Shown here one piece after another: positions 58,732 through 64,000 of a DNA stretch of 64,000 nucleotides. The translations under genes and the position numbers were made by a program. The notes under the pieces were generated by a model. That model had not been told where the DNA came from and ran no database searches. It saw only the letters and a list, made by a program, of their open reading frames with translations. The stretch comes from Actinoplanes lobatus (GTDB taxonomy: Bacteria; Actinomycetota; Actinomycetes; Mycobacteriales; Micromonosporaceae). Numbering within the stretch: position 1 is the stretch's first letter; every line of letters begins with the position of its first letter. The stretch covers positions 7,188,501 through 7,252,500 of the forward strand of contig NZ_JACHNC010000001.1 in the NCBI RefSeq assembly GCF_014205215.1, written 5' to 3'.

Positions 58732-60033
58732 GTGGAACGTGCGACAGTGCGACCTTTGCCCGCGGATCTGCTGACCGCTCCGGAGATCGTGGATGCGTTG
58801 CGGCGCCGAGAGTTCGGGCCCGTTTTCGCCGCCGCGCACCGGCACGGGATCAGCTGGATCGGGCTGGAGGAGGTGACCGGGCTCAAATCCGAGCGAATCA
58901 GTGACGGTGCGAAGAGCAGCTACTCAAATCCGAAGATCGAGACGGTCGAGCGGATCGTGGACGGTTTGCAGATCCCGGGTTGGATGGTCGGCTTGGCTGC
59001 GCGACACTGGGAAATCACTCCGCCGACCAACTCCGGGAGGGAGCTGAGCGCCGTGAATCGTCGAGACCTGCTCACCGCGGGCCTGGTGGTGCCGCTAGCC
59101 GGGATCACGGCCGCACGTGACGAGACCGAGGCCGCGCTCGCCTACGCCGGTGTGCAGGACGTGACCGGTGTTGAGGCGGCTGCCGAGCGGTACAGCGCTG
59201 GGTACGGCGGGAGAGCGCCGGAGGAGATGCTTGGCCTGTTGGCCGGGGAACTGACGGCGGCCGCGCCGCTGTTGAAGTTGCGGCACAGTCGGGCAGTTGG
59301 CAAGGATTTGGCCCGTGCCATGGCACAGCTGGGCGGGATGGCGGCGATCGTGTTGCACGACATGGGCCGTCACGAACTCGCCGACCAGTGGTTCGTGACG
59401 GCGGTGAAGACCGCCCGCCGGTCGACGGACCGGCAGACGGTGGCGTGGGTGCAGGCCCGGCGTGCGATGGTGCCGCTGAACTATGGGGCGCCGCGCACTG
59501 CGGCGAAGCTCGCGGAGGAGGCCCTGCGGGAGGCCGGGAGTGCGGACACCGCTGCGGCTGTGCTCGCCGCGTCGGTGGCGGCGCGGGCGTACGCGCTCTC
59601 CGGGCAGCGTGACCAGGCGGTAGAGGCGTTGCAGGCTGCCGACCGGGTCGCTGGCCGGCTACCGCGCGGGGAGTCAGCGGATACATGGGTGGGCTACTGC
59701 GAGCAGAAGCACCATGTGCACCGGTCTCAGGCGCTCACGTCCCTGGGCGACACTGCGGCGGCAAGGGAGAGTCAGCAGGCGGGGATTGAGCTGGCCAGCA
59801 GGTCGGGCATGACTCGGACGCTGTTGCTGCTGGATGGGGCGATGTGCGTAGGGCGGGACGGCGATCCGACCGGTGCGTGTGAGGCGGCGGTGGAGGCGTA
59901 CGGGCAGGCGCCGGGCCGTTTCCGTGGCGGTCTGGTGCAACAGCGGGCCCTGGAGTTGTACGGCAGCGTGCCCGAGGATGCGCGCCGATCGGCGGCGGGA
60001 CGGACACTCGCTGAGGTTCTGGCGGCCGCCTAA
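58732..60033 (+). CDS. XRE/TPR-type transcriptional regulator
   Basis: A protein of 433 residues from a GTG with GGAGGGG upstream. The first 90 form a helix-turn-helix domain (FGPVFAAAHRHGISWIGLEEVTGLKSERISDGAK and ETVERIVDGLQIPGWMVGLAAR). An RRDLLTAGLVVPLAG segment follows, then TPR-like helices to the end (RRAMVPLNYGAPRTAAKLAEEALREAG, AARAYALSGQRDQAVEALQAADR, SQALTSLGDTAAARESQQAGIELAS). This architecture is common in actinobacterial regulators of specialised metabolism that respond to peptide or other signals. It is divergent from the PhyH gene and is the probable regulator of that set. Confidence 0.88.
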   Translation: MERATVRPLPADLLTAPEIVDALRRREFGPVFAAAHRHGISWIGLEEVTGLKSERISDGAKSSYSNPKIETVERIVDGLQIPGWMVGLAARHWEITPPTNSGRELSAVNRRDLLTAGLVVPLAGITAARDETEAALAYAGVQDVTGVEAAAERYSAGYGGRAPEEMLGLLAGELTAAAPLLKLRHSRAVGKDLARAMAQLGGMAAIVLHDMGRHELADQWFVTAVKTARRSTDRQTVAWVQARRAMVPLNYGAPRTAAKLAEEALREAGSADTAAAVLAASVAARAYALSGQRDQAVEALQAADRVAGRLPRGESADTWVGYCEQKHHVHRSQALTSLGDTAAARESQQAGIELASRSGMTRTLLLLDGAMCVGRDGDPTGACEAAVEAYGQAPGRFRGGLVQQRALELYGSVPEDARRSAAGRTLAEVLAAA

Positions 60034-60308
60034 GTCAGGGAGTCAGCAGGGTGGCGGCACCATCGCGGGCCGCAACATGTAGCGGGGTACGCGGCTGACC
60101 ATATCCGTAGATCTTGTCCCGTGTCGGCGGCATTCACCCTCACCCACAGTTACTCACTGTAGTCATGGAGGGAGGCGGTGGCAACTTGTCTACACCACTC
60201 AAAGGTCCAGCTCAGCACCCAGATCCACTATGGATGGAACAGCTTTTCGACACGCGATCACCATCCGATCACCACACTCCCGCCAGATGGGAGGATTGGG
60301 CCCAGAAA

Positions 60309-60355
60309 TGGGAAAGAAGAAGGCCGTATCCCTTGTTTCCGCAGGTCACGGCCTT
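60309..60355 (-). terminator. Rho-independent terminator behind the tRNA-Arg fragment
   Basis: On the minus strand AAGGCCGT, a 20-base loop and ACGGCCTT form an 8-bp stem followed by TTCTTCTTTCC. It begins ten bases after the tRNA 3' end and looks like the native terminator of that tRNA gene. Confidence 0.7.
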
Positions 60356-60364
60356 GATCGTTTG

Positions 60365-60402
60365 TGCGCCCGAAGGGACTTGAACCCCTAACCTTCTGAT
60401 CC
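60365..60402 (-). other. 3' half of a tRNA-Arg(ACG) gene; candidate attachment-site junction
   Basis: The minus strand reads from within the anticodon (CGG) through the ATCAG stem side, the variable loop, the T arm (GGGGTTCAAGTCCC) and the acceptor side CTTCGGGCGCA. The 5' half of the tRNA is absent; what precedes it is unrelated sequence. Integrases of actinobacterial islands recombine in the 3' half of tRNA genes and leave exactly such a partial copy at one end. No second copy of this segment was seen in the window. Confidence 0.75.
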
Positions 60403-60988
60403 GGTGCGCCGTGAGGCGCTGTTGTTCGAGTGGAGGTGAAAGGCCGCCACCGTCTTCCTGTCGCAGCAGGTGGGCGTAGCTGAGGGCAGCCTGGTCCGGG
60501 TGGTGCCGGATCGGGTGGAAGCGGCCCTGACAAAGCCGGGGCGTGCCAGCACTGCCAGATGGTGCGGGTCCGGCGAGCGAGACGAAGAGGAGTACGCGAG
60601 GAACCGGCGATATTACGTCCCTTAATGGGTTACCGGCTCAAAACCTGGTGGATCAGGGCCGGATGACGGTGGTTCTCCGAGCGCGTCATGCGGGCTGGGG
60701 AGCTTCCGGGCTGGATTGGATTGCTGGTCCGGGAGGCGGTGGGGAAGGTCTGCGGCGTACCCATCGCGAGGGCCGTCAGGGGCAAAGTCGGGCTCCTCCT
60801 TCGACGAACGAGCAGCAGTGAACATGGGAACCACCCGGCCGCGATTCCCGAGCCGTCCGCGTCCAGCGGGCCGGTCCGGGATAGGCGCACCGACCGTCGA
60901 ACGGGTCGGGTGGGGCGGAGCCGCCGTAGTACTCCGAGCTGGGGAAAGCCCGGCGCATGGGGAAGGGCGGCAGCGGTTACGCGAAGGG

Positions 60989-62458
60989 ATGGATGCTGTA
61001 ATGCCGCAAGACGCGCCGCCGAACGGCGACGCCCGACCGGACGTGAGTCCGGTTGATCGGGTAGCGGAGATACAGGCCAAACTTCATCGTTGGGCGGCGG
61101 CCGATACCGGCCGCCGGTTTGATGACCTGTTCAACCTCGTGCACGACCCGGCGACGCTGATCATGGCGTTCCACCGGGTCGCTGGTAACCGGGGAGCCCG
61201 CACTCCCGGCGTCGACGGCCTGACCGTCGACCACGTCGAGCAGTACGTGGGCGTCCCCGGGTTCCTGACCGACCTGCGTGCCCAGTTGAAGGCGGGCACC
61301 TTCCGGCCGCTGCCGGTTCGGGAACGCAAGATCCCGAAGCCTGGCGGGTCGGGCAAGGTCCGCAAGCTCGGTATTCCGACCGTGGCGGACCGGGTCGTGC
61401 AGGCGGCGTTGAAGCTGGTGCTGGAACCGATCTTCGAGGCCGGTTTCGAGCCGGTCTCCTACGGGTTCCGGCCCAAGCGGCGAGCCCAGGACGCGATCGC
61501 CGACATCCACCAATTCGGCACCAACGGGTACCGGTGGGTGCTCGACGCGGACATCGAAGCGTGCTTCGACTCCATCGACCACACCGCGTTGATGGACCGC
61601 GTCCGAGCCAGGGTGAAAGACAAACGCGTGCTGACGCTGGTGAAGGCGTTCCTCAAAGCCGGGATCCTCACCGAACTCGGTGACCGGCGGAACACCCACA
61701 CCGGCACGCCGCAGGGCGGCATCCTGTCTCCGCTGCTGGCCAACATCGCTTTGTCCGTGCTCGACGAGCATTTGACGGCGCCGTGGAAGCCGGGCGGGAC
61801 AATGTCGACCAGCGGACGCCGTAACTACCGGCGCAGCCGGGGGTTACCGACGTGGCGGCTGGTCCGTTACGCCGACGACTTCGTGGTCCTGGTCCACGGA
61901 ACCCAGGACCACACGGCCGCGTTGCGCGAGGACGTCGCCGCAGTGCTCGCTCCGATGGGTCTGCGCCTGTCGCCGGCCAAGACGCGGATCGTGCACCTGA
62001 GCGACGGGTTCGACTTCCTCGGCTTTCACATCCAGTGGCAGCGCAAGCGAGGCTCGAACCGCTGGCATGTGTATACGTTCATCGCCGCCCGGCCGATCCG
62101 GTCGCTGAAGGCGAAGATCCGAGCACTGACCCGCAGGACATCACAACAGGACCTGAGATCCGTGCTGACCAGGCTCAACCAGGTCACGCACGGCTGGGCC
62201 AACTACTTCCGGCACGCCGTCGCCAAGCACACCTTCCACACCCTGGACCGGTTCGCCTGGCAACGGCTGATCACGATGCTCATGCACCGACACCGCTGGA
62301 ACTGGAAGGCCGTCCGCAAGCAGTTCACCACGCCGACCGGCAGGTGGCTGCCCATCACCGCGGACGGGACCGCGCACCAGCCGATCGCGGCCACCCCGGT
62401 GACCCGCTACCGGCAACGCACGATCCCCAACCCTTGGCCCACACCCGACAACGCCTGA
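60989..62458 (+). CDS. ltrA: Group II intron reverse transcriptase/maturase
   Basis: A protein of 489 residues. The RT domain shows RKIPKPGGSGKVRKLGIPTVADRVVQAALKLVLEPIFEAGFEPVSYGFRP, WVLDADIEACFDSIDH, GTPQGGILSPLLANIALS, the catalytic YADDF in LVRYADDFVVLV, and FDFLGFHIQ. The maturase (X) domain is at the end (RLNQVTHGWANYFRHAVAKHTFHTLDRFAWQRL). No HNH endonuclease domain follows, so the element would depend on other priming for mobility, as in En-lacking classes. ATG 60989 is taken; ATG 61001 with AAGGGATGG upstream is the alternative. Confidence 0.94.
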   Translation: MDAVMPQDAPPNGDARPDVSPVDRVAEIQAKLHRWAAADTGRRFDDLFNLVHDPATLIMAFHRVAGNRGARTPGVDGLTVDHVEQYVGVPGFLTDLRAQLKAGTFRPLPVRERKIPKPGGSGKVRKLGIPTVADRVVQAALKLVLEPIFEAGFEPVSYGFRPKRRAQDAIADIHQFGTNGYRWVLDADIEACFDSIDHTALMDRVRARVKDKRVLTLVKAFLKAGILTELGDRRNTHTGTPQGGILSPLLANIALSVLDEHLTAPWKPGGTMSTSGRRNYRRSRGLPTWRLVRYADDFVVLVHGTQDHTAALREDVAAVLAPMGLRLSPAKTRIVHLSDGFDFLGFHIQWQRKRGSNRWHVYTFIAARPIRSLKAKIRALTRRTSQQDLRSVLTRLNQVTHGWANYFRHAVAKHTFHTLDRFAWQRLITMLMHRHRWNWKAVRKQFTTPTGRWLPITADGTAHQPIAATPVTRYRQRTIPNPWPTPDNA

Positions 62459-62474
62459 CGACAGCAACCGTGGA

Positions 62475-62508
62475 GAGCCCGTTGCGCGGAGACGCGCACG
62501 GCGGGTTC
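62475..62508 (+). ncRNA. Group II intron domain V
   Basis: A 34-base segment starting GAGC and ending GTTC with a GAGA-type tetraloop region and an inner GCGC/GCGC stem. It fits the domain V consensus in length, in the AGC catalytic triad position and in its closing pairs, and it sits directly downstream of the maturase gene. Confidence 0.85.
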
Positions 62509-62603
62509 GGCGAGCGGCCTGGAGAAACGGACCAGCGGCAACGCGGCACCGCGCTCCAGGCCGACTCAACTAGTCAGGCGCCCGTACGCTCGAAGCACGA
62601 TCC

Positions 62604-63254
62604 TTATGGCCGGATATGTTCCTCGCGGGTGTTGTCCGCCCAGCCGAGCACCCCGATGGCCCCACACTCCGTCGCGACTGCCGTCGCTTCGTCGAGCAGT
62701 CGCTCGGCTTCGTCTGAACGACCGTCCCGATAGGCCAGGTCCGCCAGCGCCACCAGCCCGGCCGCTACCCCCGCCGGGAAATCGAGCTCCCGGCGGAGCG
62801 CTACCGACTCCTCCAGCAGGAGGCGCGCCGTGGCGTGATCCCCGGCCATGCCCGCCGCGAAGCCCAAGTGCCGCACCGCGTAGGACAGTGTCAGCCGATT
62901 GTCGGTCGCCCGGGCCAGGGTCGCAGAGCGCTGCAGGTGCGGGTGCGCCGCATCCCCGTCCTCGCGCACAACCTGGTGGAAACAACCCAGCCAGAACTCC
63001 GCCTCGGCCAGCGCGTGGTCGTCGCCGAGCGCGGCGTACAGCTCGGCGGCCCGCTCGAAGGCGACCAACTCGCGCGGGTCCTCCCGGCGGTCACGGAGGA
63101 ACGCCGCGTGCAGAACCCGACCCCGCGCCAACGCCAGGTCGGCTTCGAGGCTGTCTAACTGCCCGGTCGCGGCCCGTACCGCTTCAGGATCGCCGTTGAA
63201 GGTGGCGGCGTGGTAAAGCTCAGCTGCTCGTTGGAGTCTGGGATCTTGCGACAT
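62604..63254 (-). CDS. Tetratricopeptide-repeat protein
   Basis: A soluble all-helical protein of 216 residues with about five TPR-like helix pairs: QRAAELYHAATFNGDPEAVRAA, AFERAAELYAALGDDHALAEAEFWLGCFHQ, HPHLQRSATLARATDNRLTLSYAVRHLGFAAGMAGDHATARLLLEESVALRRELDF and LVALADLAYRDGRSDEAERLLDEAT. No other domain is present. TPR proteins mediate protein contacts; no partner is evident. The stop lies 38 bases from the 3' end of the group II intron. Confidence 0.88.
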   Translation of the reverse strand: MSQDPRLQRAAELYHAATFNGDPEAVRAATGQLDSLEADLALARGRVLHAAFLRDRREDPRELVAFERAAELYAALGDDHALAEAEFWLGCFHQVVREDGDAAHPHLQRSATLARATDNRLTLSYAVRHLGFAAGMAGDHATARLLLEESVALRRELDFPAGVAAGLVALADLAYRDGRSDEAERLLDEATAVATECGAIGVLGWADNTREEHIRP

Positions 63255-63634
63255 TGCCCAAAGCTAGCGCAAGCCCGCCCGGCCGTGGCACCCGTCGATG
63301 AATGCAGCCGGCCCGCTGGGTCGCGCGGAGGCTGGACGTGCAGGTAGCGGCAGTCGTCCTCGGTCAACGGGGGATCTGAACGGGCACCTGGTGGCGCTAC
63401 ATCGCGACGTTAGCGGACGGCAGCCGGCAGACAAACATGACTGGCAAAACCCTTGCCAGGACAAGTTCGCTGGCACGCGGACACACTTCGTTGGCAAAGG
63501 ACAGGACCGGTTTTGCGCCGATCCTGGGTGTCCCGTCCTGCTTGAGTTGGTGTTGTCTCGCTCGAGTTGGTTCGATCTGCGGTTTCCTCTCGCTCAAGTT
63601 GCTCTCGGGCTGTCGTCGTCTGGAGCTTGTGTTC
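63255..63634. other. Intergenic region with short repeated motifs, probable IS debris
   Basis: No gene is recognised. CTGGCAAAACCCTTGCCAG (about 63439-63457) is a 7-bp-stem hairpin, followed by TTCGCTGGCA and TTCGTTGGCA in direct order. GAGTTGGTGTTG, GAGTTGGTTCG and CAAGTTGCTC follow near 63545-63602. The pattern suggests iterated ends of an insertion element without its gene. Confidence 0.35.
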
Positions 63635-64000
63635 TCAGCCGTCCTTGCGCAGGTAGAGGTCGCGTAGCAGGCAGATTTCCGCGCCGTGGTGGATGACTTC
63701 GCGGTGGATGTGCATGACGAGCCTGGCCATCGGGACGTCCGCGTACTGAGGTGGGGAGAGCTTGCCCTGAGGCTGGATGAGACCTGCCGTGCCGAGGTTG
63801 CGTACGTCCCGGACCCAGGCATCGTGACCTTCGTCGAGTTGACGCAATGCCGTTTCGGCGGTTCCCGCGTAGTCGATGACATGTTGACCGTGACCGGTCC
63901 AGGGTTGGTCGAAGTGGAACGCGTCCGGAGGCCCGAGCACGGCAATGAGATGTGCCAGCCGCCAGGCGATCGTGGTGACGGGTTCACGATCGTACGGCGG
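63635..64000 (-). CDS. DinB-family protein, N-terminus cut by the window edge
   Basis: The frame is open to the last base, so the start lies to the right. The visible 121 residues include TTIAWRLAHLIAVLGPPDAFHF, AETALRQLDEGHDAWVRDVRNLG and ARLVMHIHREVIHHGAEICLLRDLYLRK. The late H-R-E-x-x-x-H-G-A-E is the C-terminal metal-binding helix of DinB/YfiT-like proteins, many of which are thiol transferases (mycothiol- or bacillithiol-dependent) in actinobacteria. The WRLAH motif gives another metal-binding histidine. Confidence 0.88.
   Translation of the reverse strand, partial: PPYDREPVTTIAWRLAHLIAVLGPPDAFHFDQPWTGHGQHVIDYAGTAETALRQLDEGHDAWVRDVRNLGTAGLIQPQGKLSPPQYADVPMARLVMHIHREVIHHGAEICLLRDLYLRKDG

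Larger units (their letters stand above)
60562..62565 (+). mobile_element. Group II intron, about 2.0 kb, complete
   Basis: The 5' boundary is placed at GTGCG (60562), the consensus intron start. A long structured stretch follows, then a reverse transcriptase gene, then a canonical 34-base domain V (62475-62508) and a domain VI hairpin (GCCTGGAG/CTCCAGGC, 62518-62560). The 3' end is placed at CCGAC (62565). It appears intact in both ribozyme and protein. The exon sequence on either side is not a recognised gene, and the insertion lies about 160 bases from the tRNA-Arg fragment. Confidence 0.82.

Noticed and set aside
60114..60383. Plus-strand frame of 89 codons over the tRNA fragment and terminator
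   Set aside because: It overlaps the tRNA terminator, lacks a family match and has no ribosome-binding site.
60300..60480. Complete tRNA gene
   Set aside because: Only the 3' half from the anticodon onward is present; no D arm or 5' acceptor strand precedes it.
63430..63602. CRISPR-like array
   Set aside because: The repeated motifs are short, imperfect and unevenly spaced; there are no spacers or cas genes.

Overview
The window is about 70% G+C with dense, short-spaced genes. Families typical of filamentous actinobacteria recur (DUF3349, bPH-type membrane proteins, XRE/TPR regulators, an ECF41 sigma factor, PP2C phosphatases, KatE-type catalase), which suggests a high-GC actinomycete, perhaps Micromonosporaceae such as Actinoplanes. 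That placement is inferred from gene content; no rRNA or intact tRNA lies in the window.

Layout. (1) 1-16160: a probable organosulfur-acquisition region. A forward operon carries a peptide/nickel-type ABC ATPase, four luciferase-like flavin monooxygenases (LLM), an SfnB/DszC-like flavoprotein, two aldo/keto reductases and a nitroreductase. A convergent pair adds a fifth LLM and an FAD monooxygenase. Relics of a TauD dioxygenase, a LysR regulator and a TauE/SafE sulfite exporter show the region is decaying. A TnpB element sits inside the operon. (2) 16221-23469: stress genes, namely KatE catalase, a GAF-PP2C phosphatase, a truncated XRE regulator, an NDH-like oxidoreductase with its ECF41 sigma factor and candidate promoter, and a LysE exporter. 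(3) 23825-28649: a secreted RTX-repeat protein, relics of a recombinase and a GGDEF protein, and a phosphate/polyphosphate operon (PiT, small membrane protein, DUF3349, PPK2). (4) 28835-42162: a PH/propeller membrane protein, secreted phospholipase A2, mannosyltransferase-like GT, a membrane-anchored PstS-like protein, a second TnpB element, a PfkB kinase, an HD protein, a truncated tandem GDPD and a secreted M35-like protease, with IS relics between them. (5) 42340-50785: an IS256 relic abutting a fumarylacetoacetase tail, then a fructan locus (fructokinase, ABC importer, LacI regulator, secreted GH32 with two C-terminal modules). (6) 50995-60033: alpha/beta hydrolase with WYL regulator, an IS6-family element inside a TPR regulator, then methyltransferase, MFS exporter, unknown protein, PhyH dioxygenase and XRE/TPR regulator, which may form a small specialised-metabolism cluster. 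(7) 60300-64000: a tRNA-Arg 3' half with its terminator (a candidate attachment junction), a complete group II intron, a TPR protein and a partial DinB protein.

The most unusual signal links two TnpB elements and a solo left-end relic. All three begin directly after a TCAT tetranucleotide, and their left ends carry an outward-facing Shine-Dalgarno-like stretch on the opposite strand. In two of the three cases the TCAT is the reverse complement of the ATGA at the start of the neighbouring gene, so the inserted element now supplies that gene's ribosome-binding site at correct spacing.
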